Source: Xylanibacter ruminicola
GTDB lineage: Bacteria; Bacteroidota; Bacteroidia; Bacteroidales; Bacteroidaceae
NCBI RefSeq assembly: GCF_900107775.1
Contig: NZ_FNRF01000001.1
Location: 62,001 to 126,000 of the forward strand
DNA: 64,000 nt
Direction: 5' to 3'
Shown: positions 7,919 to 17,251 of the stretch, in pieces
Numbering within the stretch: position 1 is the stretch's first letter
How the letters are laid out: the number at the start of each line of letters is the position of its first letter
Made by a program: the position numbers and the translations under genes
The notes under the pieces: generated by a model
The model's input: only the letters and a program-made list of their open reading frames with translations
Databases searched by the model: none
Told to the model about the DNA's origin: nothing

Positions 7919-9744
7919 ACCATCAAATCCGTTTTCGATGCACGATCAAAGTTGTTGTTTACGCCCATCTTGGCAGTCAGCAACAAATGTTGTCCTGCGT
8001 TAGCGCGTAGCATCAACCAATAACGTATGCCCTCGCCGTACAGTTGCTGCATGGCATAGGTATATAGTGGTCCGTTCTCATACACAAACAGCCGACTGTT
8101 ATAACCATCCGTATGATAATAGCCCGCCCCCGCGTTTAGTCGCAGCCACTTATAAGTGTAAGCCATACTCTCGCTCAACATGGCGCCCGTCTCCGTTCCT
8201 GCTTCCGCTCTGTAGTCGCCATCCAACTGAGTACGCAGCCCTAAGCCACAGTCCCAGTTGTATTCAGCTACCAATCTGGTACGATGTTCATGTTGTTTTG
8301 TTTTCAGTCGGTACCTGCCGCTCAGTTTCCAGCGGCTACTGGTGTATGTCGTCTGTAACAGATAGTCCATCGTGTAAGTCCCTGCCTGCTGTCTGTACCT
8401 TACCCATGGAAAGTAAGCCCAATCGGCATAAGCTGCTACCTGCCATTTTGTCGATGGCTGCCAGGTAGCTCCCACATACACGCCGCTTTCGTCCTGCACA
8501 CTGCCCCCGTCGCTATAACTCTGCGCATCCAGCGAAGTGTAGCGATATTGGTAATAACGCTGTAGTGCCATCAGCGTCAGGTTGCTCCCCATCGCCACGC
8601 TCACGCTGTTGATGGTGGCTATATGCCCGTGCCCATCCACAGCCGTTTCACCGTTCAGTGACCAACGACTATTGGTATAACCGTAGTCCGTGCTCATGTT
8701 CACAAAACTGCTGCCCTGCGGTTTATACAGGTTGTACAACTGTTTGGTGTTAGGTTGCAGCGGTCGGTCCAAGTGCACATAAAGCCCGTTAAGTCCTAAG
8801 TGCAGTCCGTGTCCCGTATAACGCAGACTACCACCCGTTTTCAAGGCGTGCATATTGTGTTTCTTAGCTATTTCGGCCTCCGTACGGTGGTAGCCAGTGG
8901 TTAGTATCGTACGTGCACTACCATCCTTGTTCAGCGTGGCATCCATTGGCACATAACCCAAAAACGCTGTGGTCTGCCAACCACATCCCAGCTTTAAGGT
9001 TATACCTGCTCCTTGCAGTGCATTCTCAGTTCTTGAGGCATGTGCCCGCAAGGTGTTTGTGCTACGTCCCAAGTTCTGTAACATAGCAATCTTGCCTAAG
9101 CTAAAGCTATTGTTCATCACCAGGCCCATGCCCATGCTCACTCTGTAGCAGCCTAATACTAGTGTCTCTATGCGCCCCCAGTGGTTCAGTTGTACATACG
9201 GTGCATAGTAGTCGTAACCCCATCGGTTACAATCCTTCATAAAGGGCTCGTCTGCGTCCAAATCGCCCACCAATCCAGCCTTCAGGCGGTCGCCATATTG
9301 CAGCTGATAACGAAACCAGTGACCGTTGCTCAGTGGTAGTTTGGCTGTAGCGGTCAGTTCGTGGTGTAAGTAGCGTTTAGGTTCACTTTCGCCGGTATAA
9401 ACACAATAACTCAGTAATTCGCGCTGGGCTGGTGTTAACAGCGTCAACATACGCAGTTCGGCAGTAGATCGCATCGGTGCATAGCGGTACAGGTAAGCCA
9501 TCAGCTCTTCTACCTGTAGTGCCGACAAAAATGGTATACCCTCCAACTGCTCGCGAGTGGCGGTATTAATATTTATGGGGTGCTGCACTAAGTCGCTCAG
9601 CAGATCGTACGTCTGCTGCCACCCCTCCGATGCCGCATCCTCAACCGTCATCACCTGATTTAAGTACGTCTCCCATCCATGCGATTCCTGCGCTTTTACG
9701 CCCAGAAATGGCAGTAAGAGTAGTAATGATAATCTTAGTTTCAT
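7897..9744 (-). CDS. Helix-hairpin-helix protein with predicted outer-membrane barrel-like C-terminus
   Basis: The 615-residue protein has a signal peptide (MKLRLSLLLLLPFLGVKAQE) and then ComEA-like helix-hairpin-helix units near residues 50-110 (ININTATREQLEGIPFLS). The long C-terminal part is rich in alternating aromatic/polar strands and short turns, like an outer-membrane barrel. Proteins of this plan are widespread in Bacteroidetes but uncharacterised. The HhH repeats hint at DNA contact, but this is inference only. It is transcribed alone from a TACCTTTG -7 box. The 3' end overlaps the GT4 gene by 22 bp. Confidence 0.75.
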   Translation of the reverse strand: MKLRLSLLLLLPFLGVKAQESHGWETYLNQVMTVEDAASEGWQQTYDLLSDLVQHPININTATREQLEGIPFLSALQVEELMAYLYRYAPMRSTAELRMLTLLTPAQRELLSYCVYTGESEPKRYLHHELTATAKLPLSNGHWFRYQLQYGDRLKAGLVGDLDADEPFMKDCNRWGYDYYAPYVQLNHWGRIETLVLGCYRVSMGMGLVMNNSFSLGKIAMLQNLGRSTNTLRAHASRTENALQGAGITLKLGCGWQTTAFLGYVPMDATLNKDGSARTILTTGYHRTEAEIAKKHNMHALKTGGSLRYTGHGLHLGLNGLYVHLDRPLQPNTKQLYNLYKPQGSSFVNMSTDYGYTNSRWSLNGETAVDGHGHIATINSVSVAMGSNLTLMALQRYYQYRYTSLDAQSYSDGGSVQDESGVYVGATWQPSTKWQVAAYADWAYFPWVRYRQQAGTYTMDYLLQTTYTSSRWKLSGRYRLKTKQHEHRTRLVAEYNWDCGLGLRTQLDGDYRAEAGTETGAMLSESMAYTYKWLRLNAGAGYYHTDGYNSRLFVYENGPLYTYAMQQLYGEGIRYWLMLRANAGQHLLLTAKMGVNNNFDRASKTDLMVQLRLKI

Positions 9745-9769
9745 TAATTTAGCGAATCTTTTGATGATG

Positions 9770-9777
9770 CAAAGGTA
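9770..9777 (-). promoter_or_regulatory. -7 element for the HhH protein gene
   Basis: Minus-strand TACCTTTG followed by CATC matches TAnnTTTG. It lies about 25 nt upstream of ATG 9744. Confidence 0.55.
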
Positions 9778-9842
9778 TGGAAAAATTTACTAATAATCTT
9801 ATTTTTTCGTGTTAAAACATGCGTTACATAGCAAAAAAGTAG

Positions 9843-9850
9843 TAATTTTG
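9843..9850 (+). promoter_or_regulatory. -7 element for the DUF4294 gene
   Basis: TAATTTTG is followed after 9 nt by ATG 9860. The resulting leader would be only a few nucleotides long. Confidence 0.5.
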
Positions 9851-9859
9851 CACCCGAGA

Positions 9860-10492
9860 ATGAGAAAAGGGTTTATCATAGCATTGCTGTGTTGCGCTGC
9901 TTGCGCCCAAGCGCAGGAAGAACAACGGATAACCGCCGAGCAGGTGCTGGCGGAGATGGACTCGCCTACATTTGTTCCAACCGTGAAGGTGGGAAAGGTG
10001 CTGCACGAGGGTGACAGCATACAATACATGGAGATGAACAATGTGTATGTGTACCCACAGCTGACTTTTAAGAACAAGAAACAGGCCCAGCAGTACATGC
10101 GACTGGTGAACAACGTGAAGAAAGTGTTGCCGATAGCCAAAGAGGCACGCATGATGCTGATTGAAACCACCGAATACCTGGAAACACTACAAACCGACCA
10201 GGAAAAGGCGGAACACATGAAGCGCGTAGAGGCCGACATATTTAAAACCTACAAACCCAAAATGAAAAAACTGACCTACAGTCAAGGTAAGCTGCTGATA
10301 AAACTGATTGACCGAGAATGCCACTCGAGTAGCTACGATATGATCAAAGCCTTTATGGGTCCGCTGAGAGCAGGATTCTGGCAGGTGTTTGCCTGGGGCT
10401 TTGGTGCCAGTCTGAAAAAGGAGTACGACGCAAAGGGCGTGGACCGACTTACCGAACGCGTGGTGTTGATGGTGGAAAGTGGGCAGATTTAA
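9860..10492 (+). CDS. DUF4294 family secreted protein
   Basis: The protein has 210 residues, with a signal peptide MRKGFIIALLCCAACAQAQ. The mature part is charged and helical (YPQLTFKNKKQAQQYMRLVNNVKKVLPIAKEA) and ends in a conserved-looking GFGASLKKEYDAKG segment. This matches my memory of DUF4294, a periplasmic family of Bacteroidetes without known function. I chose ATG 9860 because an upstream reading from 9809 would start before the -7 box. It precedes dxs by 65 bp, but dxs has its own promoter, so the two may be separate units. Confidence 0.7.
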   Translation: MRKGFIIALLCCAACAQAQEEQRITAEQVLAEMDSPTFVPTVKVGKVLHEGDSIQYMEMNNVYVYPQLTFKNKKQAQQYMRLVNNVKKVLPIAKEARMMLIETTEYLETLQTDQEKAEHMKRVEADIFKTYKPKMKKLTYSQGKLLIKLIDRECHSSSYDMIKAFMGPLRAGFWQVFAWGFGASLKKEYDAKGVDRLTERVVLMVESGQI

Positions 10493-10537
10493 AGCAAGAA
10501 AAGTGCTAATAAATTTTGCAGTTTAATAATAAATGTA

Positions 10538-10545
10538 TATCTTTG
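10538..10545 (+). promoter_or_regulatory. -7 element for dxs
   Basis: TATCTTTG followed by CACTC lies 12 nt before ATG 10558. It would give a leader of under 10 nt for the dxs-trkA-trkH transcript. Confidence 0.6.
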
Positions 10546-10557
10546 CACTCGAAATAA

Positions 10558-12468
10558 ATGATTTTTTGTGTGGAAAAAACTGAGTTTACTCTTTTAAATA
10601 AGATCCAGACACCAGAGGATTTGAGAAAACTGAAGGTGGATGAATTGCCACAGGTGTGCGACGAGTTGCGACGTGACATCATTGAAGAGGTGGCAGTGAA
10701 CCCTGGACACTTAGCCTCGAGTTTGGGTGTGGCCGAAATTACGGTTGCATTGCATTACGTATATAATACCCCTGAAGACAGAATAGTTTGGGACGTAGGA
10801 CACCAGGCTTACGGTCATAAGATACTGACTGGTCGTAAGGACCGATTCTGCACTAACCGTAAGTTGGGCGGTATCAAACCTTTCCCATCGCCCGAAGAGA
10901 GCGAATACGATACCTTTGCCTGCGGACACGCCAGCAACTCGGTATCGGCAGCTTTGGGTATGGCCGTAGCAGCAGAACTGGAAGGCAAGCACGACCGCCA
11001 TGTGGTGGCAGTGATCGGTGACGGCGCACTGAGCGGCGGACTGGCTTTTGAGGGACTGAACAACGTATCGAGCAGTCCCAACAACCTGCTGATCATCCTG
11101 AACGATAACAACATGAGTATCGACCGCAGTGTTGGCGGTATGAAGCAGTATCTGCTGAACCTGAGCACCAACGAGACGTATAACTGCATAAAGTTTAAAA
11201 CGGCACGCTGGTTTAATCGCCACGGACTGCTGAACGACGACCGCAAGAAAGGCCTGATACGACTGACAAACGCCATGAAGAGCGCCATCAGCCACCAACA
11301 GAATATTTTCGACGGTATGAACATACAGTACTTCGGTCCGTTTGACGGTCACAACGTGAAGGAACTTGTGCGCATACTGAGTCAGCTAAAGAATATGACA
11401 GGTCCCAAACTGCTGCACCTGCACACCAAGAAAGGACATGGCTATGCACCTGCCGAGAAGGATGTAACGGTATGGCACGCACCGGGCAAGTTTAACCCCG
11501 ATACTGGTGAGCGCCTGGTGGACAACGACCCCACCAAGCCACAGAAATACCAGGATGTATTCGGCCACACGCTGCTAGAACTGGCTAAGCAGAACCCCAA
11601 GATAGTAGGTGTGACACCAGCCATGCCTAGTGGCTGCTCGATGAATATCATGATGAAAGAGATGCCCGAACGCACGTTTGACGTGGGTATAGCCGAGGGA
11701 CACGCCGTGACATTCAGCGGCGGTATGGCCAAGGACGGACTGCTGCCCTTCTGCAATATCTACAGTGCCTTTGCACAGCGTGCATTCGACAATATTATAC
11801 ACGACGTGGCACTGCTGAACCTGAACGTGGTATTCTGCTTTGACCGCTCGGGACTGGTGGGCGAGGATGGTGCTACACACCATGGTGCCTTTGACTTGGC
11901 AGCCCTGCGCCCAATACCAAACATGACGATATGCTCGCCACTGGATGAGCACGAGCTACGCCGACTGATGTACACCGCCCAGCTACCAGACAAGGGTCCG
12001 TTCGTCATCCGTTATCCACGCGGTGGCGGCGAGCTACAGGACTGGCGATGCCCATTGGAGGAGATAAAGGTGGGTACCGGACGTAAACTGAAGGACGGTA
12101 ACGATGTAGCTGTGCTGAGCATTGGCCCCATTGGCAATAATGTCACCAGAGCGATAGAACAACTGTCAACTACCAATTGTCAACTATCAATTGCCCATTA
12201 TGACATGAGGTTCCTGAAGCCTATCGACGAGGACATTCTGAAAGAGGTAGGCAAGAAGTTTAAGCGTGTGATTACCGTTGAAAACGGAGTACGCCAAGGC
12301 GGACTGGGTAGCGCAGTGCTGGAGTGGATGAACGATCATGGCTACGCACCAAAGGTAACCCGACTTGGACTGCCCGACAACTTTGTGGAGCACGGCACCG
12401 TAAAGGAGCTGCAGCACATTGTTGGTATTGACGAGGAAGGCATTAAAAAAGCTATTTTGGAGGCATGA
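10558..12468 (+). CDS. dxs: 1-deoxy-D-xylulose-5-phosphate synthase
   Basis: The 636-residue thiamine-diphosphate enzyme joins pyruvate and glyceraldehyde-3-phosphate, the entry step of the MEP isoprenoid pathway. Visible motifs: [10 protein letters not shown] (His51), [10 protein letters not shown] (His82), the TPP-binding GDG at 154-156 continuing to NDNNMSI, and the catalytic-Glu segment [14 protein letters not shown]. The length is normal for the family. Residues 535-546 ([12 protein letters not shown]) in the C-terminal transketolase domain are encoded by a degenerate heptad array. The stop codon overlaps the trkA start (ATGA). The other MEP gene in the window, ispG, is 30 kb away. Confidence 0.97.
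   Translation: MIFCVEKTEFTLLNKIQTPEDLRKLKVDELPQVCDELRRDIIEEVAVNPGHLASSLGVAEITVALHYVYNTPEDRIVWDVGHQAYGHKILTGRKDRFCTNRKLGGIKPFPSPEESEYDTFACGHASNSVSAALGMAVAAELEGKHDRHVVAVIGDGALSGGLAFEGLNNVSSSPNNLLIILNDNNMSIDRSVGGMKQYLLNLSTNETYNCIKFKTARWFNRHGLLNDDRKKGLIRLTNAMKSAISHQQNIFDGMNIQYFGPFDGHNVKELVRILSQLKNMTGPKLLHLHTKKGHGYAPAEKDVTVWHAPGKFNPDTGERLVDNDPTKPQKYQDVFGHTLLELAKQNPKIVGVTPAMPSGCSMNIMMKEMPERTFDVGIAEGHAVTFSGGMAKDGLLPFCNIYSAFAQRAFDNIIHDVALLNLNVVFCFDRSGLVGEDGATHHGAFDLAALRPIPNMTICSPLDEHELRRLMYTAQLPDKGPFVIRYPRGGGELQDWRCPLEEIKVGTGRKLKDGNDVAVLSIGPIGNNVTRAIEQLSTTNCQLSIAHYDMRFLKPIDEDILKEVGKKFKRVITVENGVRQGGLGSAVLEWMNDHGYAPKVTRLGLPDNFVEHGTVKELQHIVGIDEEGIKKAILEA
12161..12195 (+). repeat. Heptad array inside dxs
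   Basis: There are five 7-bp units of related types: AACTGTC, AACTACC, AATTGTC, AACTATC, AATTGCC. They are in frame within the third domain of Dxs. Thirty-five bp is not a multiple of three, so the array cannot have been added or lost alone without compensation. Confidence 0.85.
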
Positions 12469-13820
12469 AGATTGTGATAGTAGGTGCAGGCGCCGTTGGT
12501 ACTCACCTGTCAAAATTGCTGTCGAGAGAACATCAGGACTGCATTCTGATTGATGACGACGAGGAACGACTGGCTAAAATGAGCGAGTACGACGTGATGA
12601 CGTATTGTGCATCGCCAACCAGCATCAGAGCCCTGAAAGAGGCCGGTGTGCCTAACGCCGACCTGTTTGTGGGCGTAACCCCCGAGGAGAGCACGAACAT
12701 TAATGCCTGCATACTGGCACACGCCTTGGGCGCCAAGAAAACCGTAGCACGTATTGATAACTACGAGTATCTGGCACCCAGCTTACAACCCTTTTTTAAG
12801 AACTTAGGACTTGACTCGCTGATTTACCCCGAGGTACTGGCGGCCATTGATATCAACAACGGCTTAAAGCTATCGTGGGTGCGCCAGCGTTGGGATGTAC
12901 ACGATGGTGCACTAACCATGCTGGGTATCAAGCTGAGAGAGCAGGCCGAGATACTGAACCAGCCGCTGAAGGATCTGTGCGGCCCCGACGACCCGTACCA
13001 CATTGTGGCCATTAAGCGCGGAGGCGACACGATTATACCAAGCGGTATGGACGAACTAAGAGTGGGCGACCTGGCCTACTTTATGACTACCAAGGAGTAT
13101 ATACCTTACATACGCAAGATAGTAGGTAAGGAACACTATACCGACGTAAAGAACGTGATTATGATGGGCGGTGGCAAAACTACCGTACGTGCGGCGCTGA
13201 CCACACCCGACTACATGCACGTGAAGATTATTGAGAAGGATGCCAAGCGCTGCGAGAAGCTGAACGAGCTGCTGGAGAACCAGGACACGATGGTGATACA
13301 CGGCGACGGACGCGACTTGGGACTGCTGGAAGAGGAGGGCATCAGAAATACACAGGCCTTTGTGGCGCTGACCGAGAATGCTGAGACGAACATTCTGGCT
13401 TGTTTGACAGCCAAGAAGATGGGCGTGCGCAAAACAGTAGCGATGGTGGAGAACCTGGACTACGTGAGCATGGCCGAAAGTCTGGATATCGGTACGATTA
13501 TCAATAAGAAGACCATCGCCGCCAGCCATATCTACCAGATGCTGCTGGATGCCGACGTAAACAACCTGCGATCGCTGATGATGGTGGATAGCGAGGTGGC
13601 AGAGTTTACGGCTGCCGAGGGTTCGAAGGTAACCAAGAAACCGGTAAAGGACTTAGGACTGCCATTTGGCGTAACTATCGGCGGACTGGTACGAAACGGC
13701 CACGGTATGCTGGTGAACGGTAACTCGCAGATTGAGGCGGGTGACTCGGTGATGGTGTTCTGTCATGAACAGAAACTGAACAACATAGAAAAGTACTTCA
13801 AGAAGAATGCGATATGGTAA
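12465..13820 (+). CDS. trkA: Trk potassium uptake regulatory subunit TrkA
   Basis: The protein has 451 residues with two tandem RCK units. The first starts [19 protein letters not shown] (NAD-binding GxGxxG), with a TrkA_C domain near 140-220. The second starts near residue 230 ([10 protein letters not shown]) and has its own C-terminal domain. TrkA is a cytosolic ring that binds NAD(H)/ATP and gates the TrkH channel. It is coupled to dxs by a 4-bp overlap and to trkH by a 7-bp overlap. In the second unit the glycine loop reads GGGKTT, slightly unlike the canonical motif. Confidence 0.95.
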   Translation: MKIVIVGAGAVGTHLSKLLSREHQDCILIDDDEERLAKMSEYDVMTYCASPTSIRALKEAGVPNADLFVGVTPEESTNINACILAHALGAKKTVARIDNYEYLAPSLQPFFKNLGLDSLIYPEVLAAIDINNGLKLSWVRQRWDVHDGALTMLGIKLREQAEILNQPLKDLCGPDDPYHIVAIKRGGDTIIPSGMDELRVGDLAYFMTTKEYIPYIRKIVGKEHYTDVKNVIMMGGGKTTVRAALTTPDYMHVKIIEKDAKRCEKLNELLENQDTMVIHGDGRDLGLLEEEGIRNTQAFVALTENAETNILACLTAKKMGVRKTVAMVENLDYVSMAESLDIGTIINKKTIAASHIYQMLLDADVNNLRSLMMVDSEVAEFTAAEGSKVTKKPVKDLGLPFGVTIGGLVRNGHGMLVNGNSQIEAGDSVMVFCHEQKLNNIEKYFKKNAIW

Positions 13821-15271
13821 ACTTCCGTATCATCAGTAAAATCATAGGCTCGCTGCTGCTCATAGAGGCATTGTTCATGTCGCTATGTGCACTGGTGGCT
13901 TTCTCGTATCACGAGGACGACCTGATGGCATTCCTGATATCGCTGCTGATAACCTTTGGCAGCGGTTTTACGTTTATGTACCTGGGGCGTAACGCAGACA
14001 ACAGTCTGAACCGTAGAGACGCCTACCTGCTGGTAACGGCCGCCTGGCTAGTGTTCTCGGTATTCGGCATGTTTCCGTTTCTGACCCACGGCTGTATTAC
14101 CAACATTACCGACGCTTTTTTTGAATCAACATCGGGCTTTACCACTACGGGCGCCTCGATTATCGACGATGTGGAGATACTGCCACACGGCATATTATTC
14201 TGGCGATCGCTCACCCAGTGGATTGGCGGCTTAGGAATAGTATTCTTTACCATCGCCATCCTGCCATCGCTGGTGGGTGGTAGCGTAAAGGTGTTTGCCG
14301 CCGAGGCTACAGGCCCCATCAAGGCCAAGATGCACCCACGACTAACAACCACTGCCAAGTGGATTTGGAGTATCTACCTGATACTAACGCTGGCCTGCGT
14401 ATTATCGTACTGCGCTGCGGGCATGGACTGGTTTGAGGCACTGAACTACGCCATGACCACTACAGCAACGGGCGGCTTTGCGATACACAACGAGAGCACG
14501 GAGTACTTCCACTCGCCTACCATCGACTATATCTCGATTACATTCCAATTCCTGTCGGGCATCAACTTCACCTTATTATATTTAAGCATTGTAAAAATGC
14601 GACTGAAGGCGCTGCTTACCAACTCGGAATTCAAGCTGTACGTAAGCGTGGTGATAGGTGCAACACTGTGGATTATGTACCTGCTGCTGACACGTATGGG
14701 CTACGACTTAGAACATGCCTTCCGTGCCGCATTGTTCCAGGTGGTATCGTTTATCACCACCACGGGTATGTTTAACGAGGATGCGGGTACCTGGCCACAT
14801 ATCACCTGGGTGATATTGGGTGTGGTAATGTACTTAGGTGCCTGTGCTGGTAGTACTAGCGGTGGCTTTAAGTGTATCAGAGGCGTGATGCTGCTAAAAG
14901 TGGTACGTAATAACTTCCGCCAGATACTGCACCCCAATGCTGTGCTGCCCGTAAAGATTAACGGCATGAGTATTCCACAATCAAAACTGGTGGCGCTGTT
15001 TGCCTTTTTCACACTTACCATGCTGATGACATTAGTAACGGCCACTATTATGATTGTGGCTGGCATTGATAACACCAACGCCATTACCATAGCCCTTAGC
15101 TGTGTGAGCAACGTAGGACCAACCTTAGGCACGCAGATTGGACCGGTGATGTCGTGGTCGATACTGCCCGAATACATCAAGTGGATTCTGTGTCCGTTGA
15201 TGCTGATGGGACGACTGGAGATTATGACGGTGCTGGTACTGTTTACACGTACCTTCTGGAAAGAGAATTAA
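13814..15271 (+). CDS. trkH: Trk potassium transporter, pore subunit TrkH
   Basis: This 485-residue multi-pass membrane protein has the repeated selectivity-filter segments of the SKT family: TSGFTTTGASI, TTTATGGFAIHN, SFITTTGMFN and SCVSNVGPTLG. It moves K+ across the inner membrane together with TrkA. Its start overlaps trkA by 7 bp, so translation is coupled. Its end is 18 bp from manA, which may be read on the same message. Confidence 0.95.
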   Translation: MVNFRIISKIIGSLLLIEALFMSLCALVAFSYHEDDLMAFLISLLITFGSGFTFMYLGRNADNSLNRRDAYLLVTAAWLVFSVFGMFPFLTHGCITNITDAFFESTSGFTTTGASIIDDVEILPHGILFWRSLTQWIGGLGIVFFTIAILPSLVGGSVKVFAAEATGPIKAKMHPRLTTTAKWIWSIYLILTLACVLSYCAAGMDWFEALNYAMTTTATGGFAIHNESTEYFHSPTIDYISITFQFLSGINFTLLYLSIVKMRLKALLTNSEFKLYVSVVIGATLWIMYLLLTRMGYDLEHAFRAALFQVVSFITTTGMFNEDAGTWPHITWVILGVVMYLGACAGSTSGGFKCIRGVMLLKVVRNNFRQILHPNAVLPVKINGMSIPQSKLVALFAFFTLTMLMTLVTATIMIVAGIDNTNAITIALSCVSNVGPTLGTQIGPVMSWSILPEYIKWILCPLMLMGRLEIMTVLVLFTRTFWKEN

Positions 15272-15289
15272 ACTAACACTAATATAGCT

Positions 15290-16243
15290 ATGATTAAATT
15301 TGAACCACTGCTGAAGCAGACACTTTGGGGAGGCGATAAGATTATCCCCTTTAAGCATTTAAATGAGACGCTCGAAAGCGTTGGCGAGAGCTGGGAGATT
15401 TCGGGTGTAAAGGACAACGAGACCATCGTAAGCGAGGGTGAGTACAAAGGCAAGAGCCTGAACCAACTGGTACGCGAGCTGAAAGGTAAGCTGGTGGGCC
15501 AGGAGAACTACGAGCGCTTTGGCGACGAGTTTCCCCTGCTGATTAAGTTTATCGATGCCCGTCAGGACCTGAGCATACAGGTACACCCTACCGATGAGAT
15601 TGCCCACCGACAGGGTAAGACACGCGGCAAAACCGAGATGTGGTATGCCCTTGAGAGTGCCCCAGGTGCACAGCTGTACAACGGACTGAAACAGCAGATT
15701 ACACCTGAGCAGTACAAGCAGATGGTTGAGAACGATACGATTACGGATGCGCTGGCACGCTACGAAGTGAACGAGGGCGACGTATTCTTTATTCCAGCTG
15801 GTCGCATACATGCCATTGGTGCCGGTTGCTTTGTGGCTGAGATACAACAGACAAGCGATGTGACCTACCGCATTTACGACTTTAAGCGTAAGGACAAGAA
15901 CGGCAACTACCGCGAGCTGCACACCGAACTGGCGGCTGAGAGCATCGACTACACCGTGCTGCCCAACTATCGTGCCGAGTACGAGCGCACCAAGAACGAG
16001 GGCGTACAGGTGGCTACATGCCCCTATTTTACCACAGCGGTTTACGACCTGACTGAGCCTATGACACTCGATTACACAGAGCTTGACTCGTTTGTAATCC
16101 TGATAGCCGTAAAGGGCGAGGGCACCATCAAAGCCAACGGCCAGGAGACAACCTTCCGCATGGGCGACACCATCCTACTGCCCGCCACTACCGGTGAAGT
16201 AAAAGTAGAGGGAACGGTTAAGTTCTTAGAGACCTTCGTCTAA
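15290..16243 (+). CDS. manA: Class I mannose-6-phosphate isomerase
   Basis: The 317-residue cupin enzyme interconverts mannose-6-phosphate and fructose-6-phosphate. The zinc-binding QVHPTDE and FIPAGRIHAIGAGC motifs and the WEISG start are visible. The length matches the short bacterial ManA type. It feeds GDP-mannose synthesis, which suits the glycan genes at the left of the window, and mannose catabolism. It lies 18 bp after trkH on the same strand. Its 3' end overlaps the convergent DUF4435 gene by 18 bp, with no terminator visible between them. Confidence 0.93.
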   Translation: MIKFEPLLKQTLWGGDKIIPFKHLNETLESVGESWEISGVKDNETIVSEGEYKGKSLNQLVRELKGKLVGQENYERFGDEFPLLIKFIDARQDLSIQVHPTDEIAHRQGKTRGKTEMWYALESAPGAQLYNGLKQQITPEQYKQMVENDTITDALARYEVNEGDVFFIPAGRIHAIGAGCFVAEIQQTSDVTYRIYDFKRKDKNGNYRELHTELAAESIDYTVLPNYRAEYERTKNEGVQVATCPYFTTAVYDLTEPMTLDYTELDSFVILIAVKGEGTIKANGQETTFRMGDTILLPATTGEVKVEGTVKFLETFV

Positions 16244-17251
16244 ATAAGAACGAATATCGGACTGCAGGCGTTGGAATTGTTCGCAACTCATGTAGCCCGT
16301 GTTTTTCTTAAGCATCGTTTTAATGTCCTGCAGCGAGTTTTCGTAGCAGGACATTTCGTTTCGCTTCTGCGTTCTGTGGGCAGAAGCATGATAGATTTCA
16401 TTCTGACGCTCCTGACGCAATAGATTGCACACCTTCGACAGAATGGGCGACACAACTGTGTCGAACAAGTGATGACCCTGTATATAAAGATAGGTGGTTT
16501 GTGGCGTTACACCTAAGGCTAGGATATCATCCTTAGTACGCAGATACTCTTCCTTGGCATCGGGGAACTGGCGCTGCAGATCGTTGATTTTGGTGCGCAC
16601 CTTACGCTTCACGTTGTTGATAGAGGCAACGGGATTCTGCACACTGAAACCGCCAGGATCGGCAATACGACAGAAGTCGGTGATAGAGAACCGAGAGTAA
16701 TTGCCATTGCGATACACCATCACACTCCATACAAACAATGGGAAGATAGCCTCGGAAAACTGCTGGAAGTAATCGCGGAAATCGAAGATGCGATGATCGT
16801 TGAGTGTTACCGACACGCATACATTATGCAGCGAAGGGGCGTAACACTGAAAATTCTCGATGGCATACACGTAGGTGTGGAACACATACGGACTGTTCAA
16901 GATGCGCTGCGACTGGCGAGTGCGGCCCTGTATCAGATAGTCGTAATCGGCATCTACGCAGGCAATCATATCGCGCCCCAGGATATCTCCATCCTCCATA
17001 CTCCTTCCTCCTTCCTCCAAAAAATTCATGAGAACTGACTTTTTGCCACGAGTGAGATTGATTTTTGAGGGCAGCATCACCTCGAAGTAGCGTTTATCGT
17101 TCTCGAACTCACTGAGAACGGTGCGCCAGAAGTAGATATCATCGTAGCTCTCGACATAGGCCACTATCCTACGTCGCGCCTTTTTAGAGGTGAGCGCATT
17201 GGCCGCCTCGAAATACTTGCTATTCAGATTATCCTTCAGGCGATAACTCAT
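16226..17251 (-). CDS. DUF4435 protein (TOPRIM-like, AriB-like)
   Basis: The protein has 341 residues. Near the N-terminus, VAYVESYDDIYFW places Glu34 and Asp37/38, and MIACVDADYDYL places Asp100/102/104. This Glu...DxD layout fits the TOPRIM-like nuclease fold of DUF4435. In the PARIS anti-phage system a DUF4435 effector (AriB) is partnered by an ATPase (AriA); here an ATPase gene overlaps directly upstream by 4 bp. Residues 78-89 (LEEGGRSMEDGD), between the two acidic motifs, are encoded by a degenerate heptad array. The homology call is from motifs only. A role in defence is inference, and a housekeeping role cannot be excluded given the glyS operon context. Confidence 0.75.
   Translation of the reverse strand: MSYRLKDNLNSKYFEAANALTSKKARRRIVAYVESYDDIYFWRTVLSEFENDKRYFEVMLPSKINLTRGKKSVLMNFLEEGGRSMEDGDILGRDMIACVDADYDYLIQGRTRQSQRILNSPYVFHTYVYAIENFQCYAPSLHNVCVSVTLNDHRIFDFRDYFQQFSEAIFPLFVWSVMVYRNGNYSRFSITDFCRIADPGGFSVQNPVASINNVKRKVRTKINDLQRQFPDAKEEYLRTKDDILALGVTPQTTYLYIQGHHLFDTVVSPILSKVCNLLRQERQNEIYHASAHRTQKRNEMSCYENSLQDIKTMLKKNTGYMSCEQFQRLQSDIRSYLDEGL
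16985..17019 (-). repeat. Heptad array inside the DUF4435 gene
   Basis: Five 7-bp units occur; in the gene's sense the types are TGGAGGA, AGGAGGA, AGGAGTA and TGGAGAT. They are translated as acidic, glycine-rich residues between the two putative TOPRIM motifs. The unit sequence differs from the other arrays, but unit length and copy number are the same. Confidence 0.8.
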
